64,000 nucleotides of DNA from Kineococcus mangrovi (GTDB lineage: Bacteria; Actinomycetota; Actinomycetes; Actinomycetales; Kineococcaceae): the NCBI RefSeq assembly GCF_041320705.1, contig NZ_JBGGTQ010000004.1:248001-312000 (forward strand), read 5' to 3'. The translations under genes were made by a program, and so were the position numbers. The notes below the pieces were generated by a model, which was not told the origin of the DNA, searched no databases, and was given only the letters and a program-made list of their open reading frames with translations. How positions within the stretch are numbered: position 1 is the stretch's first letter; each line of letters opens with the position of its first letter. Positions 1 to 8,578 of the stretch are shown here, in pieces.

Positions 1-1
1 C

Positions 2-82
2 CACCTCACCGCCCTGCCACCGTCGCCCGCCCGCGAGGCGCTCGAGGCGTACGCCGCCACCGTCGCGGACCGGGTGGCCTGA
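2..82 (+). CDS. C-terminal end of a protein cut by the window edge
   Basis: Reading from base 2, 26 codons run without interruption to a TGA stop and end in ...EAYAATVADRVA. The codons have the strong third-position G/C bias of the neighbouring genes. The fragment is too short to identify a family. It is the 3' end of a gene that begins left of the window and converges on the chemotaxis receptor gene. The stop and frame are seen; the function is unknown. Confidence 0.4.
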   Translation, partial: HLTALPPSPAREALEAYAATVADRVA

Positions 83-154
83 GGCCCGTCCCGGTCGGGC
101 GCCCCCGGTCCCGCGCCCGGTCCCGCGACGGTGCGGCGGAGCTGCTGGCGGGGG

Positions 155-1765
155 TCAGACGCGGAAGCGGCCGACGAGGGCGCTGAGCTCACCCGCCATC
201 CGGTGCAGGTCGTCCGTCGCGGCGCGGGTGCCGGTGACGACCTCGGCCGTCGTCCGGGCCGAGCCCGTGATCCCGCGGATCCCCGCCGAGATCGACTCCG
301 ACCCGGCGGCGGCCTCACCGACGCTGCGGCTCATCTCGGCCGTCGTCGCGGACTGCTCCTCGACGGCCGAGGCGATGGTCGTCTGGTGGTTGCTGATCTC
401 GCCGACGACCTCGGCGATGCTCTCGATGGCCCGCACCGCCTCGGCGGTGTCGGCCTGGATGGACCCGACGCGGGAGGCGATGTCCTCGGTCGCGCGGGCG
501 GTCTGGGCGGACAGCTCCTTCACCTCACCGGCGACGACGGCGAAACCCTTGCCGGCCTCGCCGGCCCGCGCCGCCTCGATGGTGGCGTTGAGCGCCAGCA
601 GGTTCGTCTGCTCGGCGATCGCGGTGATGGCCTTGACGACGTCGCCGATCTGGGTGGAGCTGACCCCCAGGCGGGCGACGGTCTCCCCGGCCCGGCCGGC
701 CAGGTCGTCGGCGCGGGCCGCGACCGCGGTGGCCTCGGAGGCACCGGAGGCGATGTCGCGGATGGCGGCCTGCATCTCGGTGGCACCCGCGGCGACGGTC
801 GCGACGCTGGCGGCGACGGTGGCCGCGGTCTCCGCGGCGTCCGCGGCCACGGCGGCCGTCTGCCCGGCGGTCGCGCCGATGCGTTCGCTGTCGGCGGCCA
901 GCTGCGTCGAGGCGGCGGCCAGGGACGCCGACGACGAGGCGATCGCGGCCACCGTCCCGCGCACGCTGTCCCGCGCCTTCTCCAGGGAGGCGGCCATCTG
1001 CCCGACCTCGTCGCGGCTGTCGACGTGCGCGGTGACGGTGAGGTCCCCGGCCGCCATGGCCTCCAGCGAGCGCGACACCTCGTGCAGCGGGCGGGTGATG
1101 GAGCGCACGACGGCCAGGGCGATCGCGGTGGCCAGCCCCAGCCCGAGCACCAGCCCGGCCAGGACGAGGGTGCGCGAGCGCGCGGAGTCGGAGGCGGCGG
1201 TCTGCGCGTTGGCCTCGGCGTCGCGGTCCTCGGCGGCCTCGACGGCGTCCAGCGCGTCGGCGGCCCCGCTGACCAGCGGCTGGGCGACGGCGGAGTTCGC
1301 GGCGGCCCAGCCCGCCAGGTCCCCCCGGTCCGAGGCCGGCAGCAGCTGGCTGTCGCGGGCCTGGCGCCACTGCGCCCAGGTGTCGGTGAAGGTCTTCCAG
1401 CCCGCCGGGTCGGCCAGCGGGGTCGCGGAGTACCTCCCCGCCCAGTCGTCGAGCTCGGCGTCGCTGTCCTGGATCTTCCGCGCCACCTCGGCCTTGCCGG
1501 CCGCGTCCGGCGTCGCGGCGTGCTGCGCCACGAGCATCCGGGTCTTCAGCTCCTCCTGGTGCACGCGCCCGAGCGCGGTGAGGCCGACGACGCTGTCCTG
1601 GTAGAGGGTGTTCGACCGCGTCGTGCCCTCGTGCAGCGCGGTGAGGGAGGCCGCGCTGACGGCGACGGTCACCAGGCCGAGCGCTCCCAGGGCGCCGAGG
1701 ACCTTGGTGCGGACGCTGCGGTCGGCCAGCAGCGAGCGCGAGGGACGGGTGGCGGTGCTCGGCAT
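155..1765 (-). CDS. Methyl-accepting chemotaxis protein
   Basis: A 536-residue chemoreceptor that should relay an extracellular signal to a CheA/CheW array and so to the flagellar motor. A basic N-terminus is followed by a membrane helix (about residues 22-42), a mostly helical extracellular domain of about 155 residues resembling the four-helix-bundle class, a second membrane helix (about 199-220), a HAMP linker (about 221-275) and a long coiled-coil signalling domain. The conserved hairpin tip ([19 protein letters not shown]) lies around residues 385-403. No CheR/CheB-tethering pentapeptide is visible; the protein ends in VGRFRV. Kineococcus-like bacteria are motile, which fits. No che gene lies nearby, so this is an orphan receptor. 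The ligand cannot be inferred. Confidence 0.95.
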   Translation of the reverse strand: MPSTATRPSRSLLADRSVRTKVLGALGALGLVTVAVSAASLTALHEGTTRSNTLYQDSVVGLTALGRVHQEELKTRMLVAQHAATPDAAGKAEVARKIQDSDAELDDWAGRYSATPLADPAGWKTFTDTWAQWRQARDSQLLPASDRGDLAGWAAANSAVAQPLVSGAADALDAVEAAEDRDAEANAQTAASDSARSRTLVLAGLVLGLGLATAIALAVVRSITRPLHEVSRSLEAMAAGDLTVTAHVDSRDEVGQMAASLEKARDSVRGTVAAIASSSASLAAASTQLAADSERIGATAGQTAAVAADAAETAATVAASVATVAAGATEMQAAIRDIASGASEATAVAARADDLAGRAGETVARLGVSSTQIGDVVKAITAIAEQTNLLALNATIEAARAGEAGKGFAVVAGEVKELSAQTARATEDIASRVGSIQADTAEAVRAIESIAEVVGEISNHQTTIASAVEEQSATTAEMSRSVGEAAAGSESISAGIRGITGSARTTAEVVTGTRAATDDLHRMAGELSALVGRFRV

Positions 1766-1856
1766 CGAAGGCTCCCGGGGGTCGCGCCGGGGCGCCCCGG
1801 CTCACCTTCTCCTCTCGGCCCGTCCCCGGCGCACCTTGAACCGTCGTCGGTCCCGG

Positions 1857-2882
1857 TCAGGCGTTCCTGGCCCGCGACGGCTGCACCCGCGCCGGCTCAC
1901 CCGGCACCTTGGGGTGGTTCGGCGGGTACGGCAGGTCCCCCAGACCGGCCTCGGCGTCGGCGTCGGCCAGGGCCAGCAGCGGTTCCAGCGAGTGCGCCCG
2001 CCCGCCGCGGTCGGCCCACACGTCGCCCACCTCGGCGTACCGGGCCGGGAACGTCGTCAGGGTGAAGTCGTCCGGGTCGAGGTCGTCGGTCAGCTCCTCC
2101 CACCGCAACGGCGCCGACACCGTCGCCCGGGCCGTCCGGCGCAGCGAGTAGGCGCTCGCGATCGTCCGGTCGCGGGCGTTCTGGTTGTAGTCGACGAACA
2201 CCGCCTCGCCGCGCTCCTCCTTCCACCAGGCGGTGGTGACGAGGCCGTCGGCCCGCCGCTGCACCTCCCGGGCCAGCGCGATCCCCGCCCGGCGCACCTG
2301 CGTGAAGGTCCACCGCGGCTCGATCGCCACGACCACGTGCAGACCCCGCCCGCCGGACGTCTTGACGAACCCCTCGCACCCCAGCTCGGCGAGCAGGGGA
2401 CGCAGCACGTCCCGCGCCACCGCCCGCGCCTGCGCGAACCCCGTGCCCGGCTGGGGGTCGAGGTCGACGCGCAGCTCGTCGGGGTGGTCGACGTCGGGGG
2501 CCGTGCACGGCCACGGGTGGAAGGTGATCGTCGACTGCTGCGCGGCCCAGACGAGGGTGGCCGCGTTCGTGGGCCGGACCACGTCCGCCGACCGCCCCGA
2601 CGGGAACGTCACGCGCACGGTCTCCACGTGCCCGGGGGCCGACCGCGGGACGCGCTTCTGGTACACCTCCTCGCCCCCGACCCCGTCGGGGAAGCGCTGC
2701 AGGTGGGTGGGCCGGTCCCGCACGGCGCCCAGCAGCGCCGGGGCCAGGAGCCGGTAGAACTCCACGACGCGCCGCTTCGTCCCGGCCTCGCCCAGCGCCG
2801 GGTAGTACGGCTTGTCGGGGGAGGTCAGCCGCACGGGCGTGCCGTCGACGTCGATCTCCTCCGCCGGTGCCCGCGGGTTCAC
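1857..2882 (-). CDS. ligD: LigD-type polymerase/primase domain protein (PolDom)
   Basis: A 341-residue stand-alone relative of the polymerase domain of LigD, which adds and fills nucleotides during bacterial non-homologous end joining. Family landmarks are SPDKPYYP near the N-terminus, YQKRVP, ITFHPW, the metal-binding DELRVDLDP (acidic residues about 140 and 142) and SGGRGLHVVV. I chose the GTG start at 2882 because it overlaps the upstream ligase stop (GTGA). The longer reading frame to 3092 is the ligase read in another frame. There is no ligase or phosphoesterase domain on this chain, so it represents a split LigD architecture with the ligase as a separate, translationally coupled gene. 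No Ku gene is visible here. Confidence 0.9.
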   Translation of the reverse strand: MNPRAPAEEIDVDGTPVRLTSPDKPYYPALGEAGTKRRVVEFYRLLAPALLGAVRDRPTHLQRFPDGVGGEEVYQKRVPRSAPGHVETVRVTFPSGRSADVVRPTNAATLVWAAQQSTITFHPWPCTAPDVDHPDELRVDLDPQPGTGFAQARAVARDVLRPLLAELGCEGFVKTSGGRGLHVVVAIEPRWTFTQVRRAGIALAREVQRRADGLVTTAWWKEERGEAVFVDYNQNARDRTIASAYSLRRTARATVSAPLRWEELTDDLDPDDFTLTTFPARYAEVGDVWADRGGRAHSLEPLLALADADAEAGLGDLPYPPNHPKVPGEPARVQPSRARNA

Positions 2883-3928
2883 CGCGACGCCCCCGACAGC
2901 ACGTCGGCGAGGTCGTGGTCGGCGGGGACGTCGAGCTGGTCCAGCCGGCACTGCTCCGGTGGCTTGTCCGGCCGCCACCGCAGGAACCGCGGGTTGTGCC
3001 GGAACCGCCGCCCCTCGAGCTGGTCGTACTCGACCTCGCACACCAGTTCCCGCCGCACCGGGATCCACGCGTCGTCCCGCCGCGCGTTCCACCGGTTCCC
3101 CTCACCCCGCGCCGGTTCGTCGCCGGTGCGCAGCGCGGCGAGCTGCTCGAGCAGCTCGACCCGCCGCTGGGCGGTGAACGCCGTGGCCCCGCCGACGAAC
3201 GCGACGCCGTCGTCGGCGTGCAGCCCCAGCAGCACCGACCCGACCCCGGGCAGGCTCTTGTGCGGGCGGTACCCCACGACGACGCAGTCGGCGGTCCGCC
3301 GGTGCTTGACCTTCGTCATGACCCGCCGGCCCTGCTCGTAGGGCGCGTCCAGGGGTTTGGCGACGACCCCGTCGAGCCCGGCCCCCTCGAACGTGGTGAA
3401 CCACCCGGCCGCCACGGCCGCGTCCCGCGTGGCCGTCGTGACGTGGGTGACCGGGCCGCAGCCCGCGAGCGCCTCGACGAGCCGCGCGCGGCGCTCGGCG
3501 GTGCCCGCACCGGTGAGGTCGTCGGCGCCGAGGGCGAGCAGGTCGAAGGCGACGAACTGCGCGGGCGTCCGCCGCGACAGCTCCTCGACGCGGCTGCGCG
3601 CCGGGTGGACCCGCTGCGAGAGCAGTTCCCAGGACAGCCGGCCCCCGTCGGGCTGCGGCACGAACAGCTCCCCGTCCACGACGCAGCGCTGCGGCAGCTC
3701 GGCCCGCACGGCGTCCTCGACCTCCGGGAAGTACCGGGTGAGGGGTTTGGCGGTGCGCGAGCCGAGCACGACCTCCTCGCCGTCGCGGAACACGATGCAG
3801 CGGAAGCCGTCCCACTTCGGCTCGTAGAGCCAGGCCGGCCCGTCGGCGGGCTGGTCCGGGACGGCGGCGGCGGCCCTGGCCAGCATCGGAGAGACGGGCG
3901 GGTTCACCGGCAGGTCCACCGCACCCAC
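2879..3928 (-). CDS. ATP-dependent DNA ligase (LigC/LigD ligase-domain type)
   Basis: A 349-residue ATP-dependent DNA ligase that seals nicks through an enzyme-adenylate. Motif I is EPKWDGFR with the adenylated lysine at about residue 38. Motif III is VDGELFV (about 84-90). Motif IV is LDGVVAK, and motif V lies in the KVKHRRTADCVVVGY segment. A C-terminal OB-fold of about 120 residues follows. The length matches the short accessory ligases of actinobacteria rather than the replicative NAD-dependent enzyme. It starts on GTG and overlaps the LigD-type polymerase gene by four bases, so the two products probably act together in end repair. That role is inferred from the family and the context. 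Confidence 0.93.
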   Translation of the reverse strand: MGAVDLPVNPPVSPMLARAAAAVPDQPADGPAWLYEPKWDGFRCIVFRDGEEVVLGSRTAKPLTRYFPEVEDAVRAELPQRCVVDGELFVPQPDGGRLSWELLSQRVHPARSRVEELSRRTPAQFVAFDLLALGADDLTGAGTAERRARLVEALAGCGPVTHVTTATRDAAVAAGWFTTFEGAGLDGVVAKPLDAPYEQGRRVMTKVKHRRTADCVVVGYRPHKSLPGVGSVLLGLHADDGVAFVGGATAFTAQRRVELLEQLAALRTGDEPARGEGNRWNARRDDAWIPVRRELVCEVEYDQLEGRRFRHNPRFLRWRPDKPPEQCRLDQLDVPADHDLADVLSGASR

Positions 3929-3975
3929 TCTGCCGCACGGGGGTGTCCCGGCACGAGGACGCAGCAGGAGAACTC

Positions 3976-5265
3976 GTGCCGGGGTCTGGTCTACTGCCAG
4001 GCGTGAACCACAAGACCGTCGTCCTGGACGACGACCCCACCGGGACGCAGTCCGCGACGGGGGTGCGCGTCCTGCTGCGCTGGGGGGCGCCGCACCCGCC
4101 GCTGGCCGAGCTGCTGCACGAGGCCCTGCGCGAGGCCGACGGCGTGTACGTGCAGACCAACTCCCGCGCGCTCGACGAGGCGGCGGCGCTCGCCCTCGTG
4201 ACCGAGGTCCGGGACGCCGCCCGCGAGGCCGGCCGGCTCCTCGGCGCCCGGGTGCGGTGCGTGCTGCGCGGGGACTCCACGCTGCGCGGGCACGTGTTCG
4301 CCGAGACGGGCGCGTTCACCGGCCCCGACGACGTCGTCCTCTTCGTCCCGGCCTTCCCCGCGGGTGGCCGCACGACCGTCGACGGCGTGCACCTGGTCCG
4401 CACCGCCGACGGCGACGTCCCGGCGGGGGAGACGGAGTACGCGGCCGACCCCGTGTTCGGGTTCACCAGCTCCCGGCTGAGCGAGTACGTGCGGGAGAAG
4501 TCCGGGCGCACCCCGGTGCCCGTGGCCCGGCCCGACGCCCTCGCCCGCGCCCTCGAGGAGGCCCCCGCCGGTGCCGTCCTGCTGCCCGACGTGCGCGACG
4601 ACGCCGACGTGCAGGCGCTGGCGGACGCGGTGCGCGCTTGGACGCCGCCGCCGGGGCGGGACGTCGTCGTGCGCTGCGCCGCCCCGCTGGCGGCCGCGCT
4701 GGCGGGGGTGACGAGCACGGGGTTCCTCGACCGGCCCCTGCGGCCGGGGTCCCCGCACGTGCTCGTGGTCTGCGGGTCGCACACCGACGGCGCCCGCGCC
4801 CAGCTCGAGGCCCTCGCCCGGCGGCACGGCCCTGCGCACGTCCTGCCCACGGCCGACGCGCTCGCCGACCCCGTCGCCGCGGGCGAGGACCTCGCCGAGC
4901 GCGCCCGCGCCGACCTCGCGGCCGGGGTGGCCGTCGTGGCCACCGAACGCGTCCGCTCCGGCGAGCACGGCACCCTCGCCCACGGCGAGGCGGTCATGAC
5001 GGCCCTCGTGGCGGCCGTGCAGCGCCTCGTCCCGGACGCCGACGCCGTCGTCAGCAAGGGCGGCATCACCGCCGCCGAGGTCGCCCGCACGGGCATCGGC
5101 GCGGACACGGCGCTCGTCGAGGGTCAGGTCGCCGCCGGGATCTCCGTGTGGCGGATGGCGGTGCAGGGCGGGGACGGGGACCGCGACGTGCTGCAGGTCG
5201 TGGTCCCCGGCAACGTCGGCGGCCCGGACGCGGTCGTCGACGCCGTCGCGGCGCTCGGCCGGTGA
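3976..5265 (+). CDS. Four-carbon acid sugar kinase family protein (DUF1537)
   Basis: A kinase of the four-carbon acid sugar kinase family, whose characterised members phosphorylate tetronate-like acids during catabolism. The N-terminal ATP-grasp-like domain opens with VVLDDDPTGTQSATG, the family signature, and later has VRCVLRGDSTLRGH. The C-terminal nucleotide-binding domain includes LVVCGSHT, SKGGITAAEVA and VVPGNVGG. A GTG at 3976 has AGGAG five bases upstream (3966-3970) and was chosen, giving 429 residues. A GTG at 4003 is an alternative that begins directly before the conserved core. It overlaps the next gene by four bases. The substrate cannot be named, because no aldolase, isomerase or dehydrogenase of a tetronate pathway is adjacent. 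Confidence 0.85.
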   Translation: MPGSGLLPGVNHKTVVLDDDPTGTQSATGVRVLLRWGAPHPPLAELLHEALREADGVYVQTNSRALDEAAALALVTEVRDAAREAGRLLGARVRCVLRGDSTLRGHVFAETGAFTGPDDVVLFVPAFPAGGRTTVDGVHLVRTADGDVPAGETEYAADPVFGFTSSRLSEYVREKSGRTPVPVARPDALARALEEAPAGAVLLPDVRDDADVQALADAVRAWTPPPGRDVVVRCAAPLAAALAGVTSTGFLDRPLRPGSPHVLVVCGSHTDGARAQLEALARRHGPAHVLPTADALADPVAAGEDLAERARADLAAGVAVVATERVRSGEHGTLAHGEAVMTALVAAVQRLVPDADAVVSKGGITAAEVARTGIGADTALVEGQVAAGISVWRMAVQGGDGDRDVLQVVVPGNVGGPDAVVDAVAALGR

Positions 5266-5918
5266 CGCTGCGCCGACCCGTCGTGCGGCTGGCCGTGGTG
5301 CTCGCCGTCCTCGCCGCGGTCGCCAACGCGAACTTCCTCCTCGAGCCCGTCGTCGGCGGGCGCGTCGACCTCGCCGTCGGGGTCGTCAGCGAGCTGTCGG
5401 TGCCCTCGGAGCCGGGGTCGGTGTGGTTCCGGCTGGGGGACGGGACCTCCGGTCTCCTCGGCGCCGTCCTGGGGGTCCTGCTGTGGCGCGGGGCCGGGGC
5501 GAGGGGGGCCCGGCACGTGAGGTTCCGCGCGCTGTGCCTGCTGGCGTTCGGGGTGGGGACGTTCGTCTCGGCCCTGGTGCCCATCACCTGCGCCCCGTCC
5601 CTGGGCCCGTGCCCGCCCTCGTCGGAGACCGCCGAGCTCGTCCACGACGGCGTCTCGGTCCTGGCCACGACCGGGGCCGTGCTGGGCGCGGGGGAGCTGG
5701 CCTGGCGGGCGCGCGGGGTGCTCAAGGTCCTGGCGGTGCCCACGGCGCTCGTCTCGGCCGGCTGCGGGCTGTACGAGGTCGTGACGTTCTCCCAGGGCGG
5801 CAACGGCGGCGGTGGGGACTCCCAGCGCTGGCAGGTGCTGGCCGTCTCGGCTTGGCTCGTCCTGGAGGCGCTGAGCTGGCGGCCGGGCGCGAGGACCCCC
5901 CGGCCCGCGCCGGGGTAG
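5262..5918 (+). CDS. Integral membrane protein, DUF998-like
   Basis: A 218-residue membrane protein with about six hydrophobic segments: a first one near residues 8-22, then regions containing LLGAVLGVLLW, LCLLAFGVGTFVSALVP, VLATTGAVLGAGELAW, VLAVPTALVSAGCGLYEVV and a last one near QVLAVSAWLVLEAL. The overall shape (segment, polar LEPVVGG loop, then paired helices) resembles the DUF998 family, whose function is not established. The GTG start at 5262 overlaps the preceding kinase stop (GTGA), so the two are co-translated. Its link to sugar-acid metabolism is only positional. I cannot assign a function. Confidence 0.75.
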   Translation: MTLRRPVVRLAVVLAVLAAVANANFLLEPVVGGRVDLAVGVVSELSVPSEPGSVWFRLGDGTSGLLGAVLGVLLWRGAGARGARHVRFRALCLLAFGVGTFVSALVPITCAPSLGPCPPSSETAELVHDGVSVLATTGAVLGAGELAWRARGVLKVLAVPTALVSAGCGLYEVVTFSQGGNGGGGDSQRWQVLAVSAWLVLEALSWRPGARTPRPAPG

Positions 5919-5925
5919 CGACCCG

Positions 5926-5939
5926 CGGGCGCGAGCCCG
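5926..5939. terminator. Weak hairpin between convergent genes
   Basis: A short inverted repeat CGGGC-GCGA-GCCCG lies in the 47-base gap where the membrane-protein gene and the DMT transporter gene converge. It could end transcription from both sides, but the stem is only five base pairs and no T tract follows. Confidence 0.25.
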
Positions 5940-5965
5940 GGGCCCACCGCCGGCGAGGACCGCGC

Positions 5966-6772
5966 TCACGCCTCCTCCGGGAGGGCCGGCGACCCGGCGA
6001 GCACGACCGAGCAGCCGACGACGACGAGCAGGGCGGCCACGGTCGGCACCCACCAGCCGGGCCGCACGACGTCCCCGAGCAGCCAGAACCCGGCGACCGC
6101 GGGGACGACGACCTCGACCGACCACAGCAGCGCCGTCGCCGGCCCCACGGGGCCCTTCTCCAGCGCCGCCGCGTACCCGAGCGTGCCCGCGACCCCGGCC
6201 ACCACCACGGCCCACGCCACCGGTTCGAGCCCGACCCGCCACGCCTGCGACCACGCGTCCGGCAGCGTCACCGCCCGCGCCCCCAGCGCCGCGACGGAGT
6301 AGCCGAGCCCGGCGAGCCCGGCGAAGGCCGCCGACCCGCTGCGGCGCAGCCCGAGCACGGCGACGAGCGCGAGCCCCGCGGCCACGCACAGCGCGACCTG
6401 CCCACCTGGCCCGACGGTGGGGGAGGGCTGCTCGGTGCCGGCCCCGCCGACGACGGCGAGGGCCGCGACGAGCCCCAGCACGGCGGCGGTGTCGCGCGGG
6501 CGCAGCCGGGAGCCGAGGAAGGCCCGCGCGAGCAGCACGGTCAGGGCCAGCGACCCGGCCAGCAGCGACTGCACCGCGAACGTCGGCAGCCGGCGCAGCG
6601 CCACGAGGGACAGCAGCCACGCCAGCCCGTCGCAGCCCAGGCCGGTGAGGTAGAGCGGGGACCGCGTCAGCGCCGCCGCCCCGGACCCGCCGCGCACCCC
6701 GACGGCCTGCAGGATCGACCCGGCCGCGTACCCCAGGGCGGCCAGGACGGCGGCCGCCAGCGCCGGCCCCAC
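5966..6772 (-). CDS. DMT-superfamily (EamA-like) transporter
   Basis: A 268-residue protein made almost wholly of hydrophobic helices, about nine or ten of them, in the two-repeat pattern of the drug/metabolite transporter superfamily. The first repeat starts AAAVLAALGYAAGSILQAVG and the second ends VPTVAALLVVVGCSVVLAG. It starts on GTG immediately after the stop codon of the MprF-like gene (6773), so ribosomes can pass directly from one to the other. Members export metabolites or amino acids, and some carry lipids. Substrate is unknown. The tight coupling to a lipid-modifying enzyme suggests a joint role in envelope chemistry, which is inference. Confidence 0.8.
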   Translation of the reverse strand: MGPALAAAVLAALGYAAGSILQAVGVRGGSGAAALTRSPLYLTGLGCDGLAWLLSLVALRRLPTFAVQSLLAGSLALTVLLARAFLGSRLRPRDTAAVLGLVAALAVVGGAGTEQPSPTVGPGGQVALCVAAGLALVAVLGLRRSGSAAFAGLAGLGYSVAALGARAVTLPDAWSQAWRVGLEPVAWAVVVAGVAGTLGYAAALEKGPVGPATALLWSVEVVVPAVAGFWLLGDVVRPGWWVPTVAALLVVVGCSVVLAGSPALPEEA

Positions 6773-8521
6773 TCAGGACCCCGTGCCCGAGGCCGGGGTC
6801 GACGGCCGGCGCCCGAGGAACCGGCCGACGACGGGCAGCTCGGCCACGCCCTCGGCGTCGGCGATCGTGAAGCCCTGCGCGGCGGAGAACTCCACGGAGT
6901 CCAGGACGACGTACCGCGGCCGCCACTGCGGGTCGTACTTGGCGTTGAACTTCCACAGCGACTCGATCTGGGCGCTGCGCGACAGCGCGTGCAGCGCCTT
7001 GCGGCCGAGGTCGGCGAACGTGCCCTCGCGCTCCCCGGCGACGACCTCGCGCAGCACCGCGAAGTTCAGGCCGAGCCCGCGCATCCCGTTCTCCGCCAGG
7101 TGGGTCGCCGTCGCCACGATGAGCGCGTCGGTCAGACCGTTGGGCACGTCCTCGGCGGTCGAGCGGCGCATGACGTCGAGGGAGTAGCCCTGCACCTTCG
7201 GGGCCGGGGCCCACTGGACGAACCCGGCCGGGCGACCGTCGGCGAAGCGGGCGACGCTCACGAGCACGCCGGTGTCGGCGGGGTCGAACAGGCGCGACAG
7301 CGTCATCGAGTAGCCGCGTTCGGCCCCGCCGTGCCGGGACTCCCCGGAGATCGACAGCAGTTCCTGCCGCACCGCGGCCGGCAGCGTCGCGCCGTCGTGG
7401 AACTCCACGGTGATCCCGGCCTTGGCGACGCGGTTCACCGCCCCGCGCAGGCTCTTCATCGCCGAGCCCTTGAGGGAGAACCTCGAGCAGTCCAGGACGG
7501 CCTCGTCGCCGAGGTAGACCGGGCGCAGCCCGACGGCCTCGTACGAGGGCAGCCAGTCCGCCGCCGCGCCCACGACGGCGACCGACCAGCCCGACCGCTC
7601 GCAGTGCTCGAGGAAGTCCAGCAGCAGCGCGCCGCGGCGTTCCCCGGGCCCGATGGGGTCGGGGGAGACGAGGCACACGCCGTTGCGGACGCTGTGCGCC
7701 ACGACGCCCTCGCCCTCGGGGTAGGTGGCGAAGAAGAAGTCCTTGTCGTCGCGCAGCGCGAAGAAGTCCAGGGTGTCCCCGCCGTGCGCGTCGACGACCG
7801 CACGGGCGCGTTCGCGCTGGGCCAGGCGCTGCTCGGCGGTGAGCTGCGGGGCCCGGTGCGGGCTGAACAGCAGCCAGGCCAGCACGACGAGCAGGGCCAG
7901 GCCCAGGGCCAGCAGCGAGGGGTTCAGCAGCGGCAGGAAGACGTGGTCCTCGTCCCCGCGCAGCCGCGGCAGCGGGCGGCTCCGGTCCCCGACGAGCCGT
8001 TCGACGACGGCGGCGGTCGTCTCCCGCGGGTGCCGCTCCTCCCCGACGGCCACGACGAGCGCCGCGGACACCGCCAGCGTGGCGAGCGCCCCGACGACGA
8101 GGACGCGGACCGCCTGCCGCCGGCGGGCCGGGCTCGGCAGGACGGGGAAGGCGCGGGCGTTGGCGATCAGCCAGACCAGGGCCACGACGTCGAGCGCGGC
8201 CTCCTCCACGTCGATGCCCTTGACCAGGTGCAGCACCACCGAGGCCGCCAGCAGCCCGATCGTCGTGCCCCACGCGAGGCGCTGCCCGCGGCGCAGGCCA
8301 CCGGCCAGCAGCAGCAGGGCCAGCGAGACCGGGACCAGGACGGTCTTGCCGAGCAGCGGGACACCGAGCGGCAGCACCTCCAGGAGCGGGCCGAAGCGTT
8401 CGCGGGCGGGGGCGGTGATCGCGGACAGGACACCGAGGACCGCCAGGAGCACGACGGCCCCGGCGCCGAGGCGGCGGGTGCGGTCGCGGCGGGCGCGGCC
8501 GGCCAGGAGCGGGGGGAGCAC
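6773..8521 (-). CDS. MprF-like aminoacyl-phosphatidylglycerol synthase (DUF2156)
   Basis: A 582-residue membrane enzyme related to MprF and LysX, which transfer lysine or another amino acid from tRNA to phosphatidylglycerol and reduce the negative charge of the membrane. The N-terminal 225 residues contain about six membrane helices. The soluble C-terminal domain (about 240-582) has the dual GNAT-fold features of DUF2156: DFFALRDDKDFFF, SPDPIGP, LKGSAMKSLRGAVNR, RGYSMTLSRL, GFVQWAP and LWKFNAKYDPQWRPRY. It is much shorter than full MprF (about 840 residues), so a dedicated flippase half is missing. It starts on GTG and is followed without a gap by the DMT transporter gene. The amino acid used is not predictable. 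Confidence 0.85.
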   Translation of the reverse strand: MLPPLLAGRARRDRTRRLGAGAVVLLAVLGVLSAITAPARERFGPLLEVLPLGVPLLGKTVLVPVSLALLLLAGGLRRGQRLAWGTTIGLLAASVVLHLVKGIDVEEAALDVVALVWLIANARAFPVLPSPARRRQAVRVLVVGALATLAVSAALVVAVGEERHPRETTAAVVERLVGDRSRPLPRLRGDEDHVFLPLLNPSLLALGLALLVVLAWLLFSPHRAPQLTAEQRLAQRERARAVVDAHGGDTLDFFALRDDKDFFFATYPEGEGVVAHSVRNGVCLVSPDPIGPGERRGALLLDFLEHCERSGWSVAVVGAAADWLPSYEAVGLRPVYLGDEAVLDCSRFSLKGSAMKSLRGAVNRVAKAGITVEFHDGATLPAAVRQELLSISGESRHGGAERGYSMTLSRLFDPADTGVLVSVARFADGRPAGFVQWAPAPKVQGYSLDVMRRSTAEDVPNGLTDALIVATATHLAENGMRGLGLNFAVLREVVAGEREGTFADLGRKALHALSRSAQIESLWKFNAKYDPQWRPRYVVLDSVEFSAAQGFTIADAEGVAELPVVGRFLGRRPSTPASGTGS

Positions 8522-8578
8522 GGTCAGCAGTCTGGTGCTCGACCGGCCCCCACCGCAGCGGCACAGCGCACCACCAGG

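Noticed and set aside
131-2065. Long plus-strand frames opposite the chemotaxis receptor and LigD-type gene.
   Set aside because: The minus-strand genes carry clear conserved motifs, and the plus-strand products are low-complexity Gly/Arg/Asp sequence.
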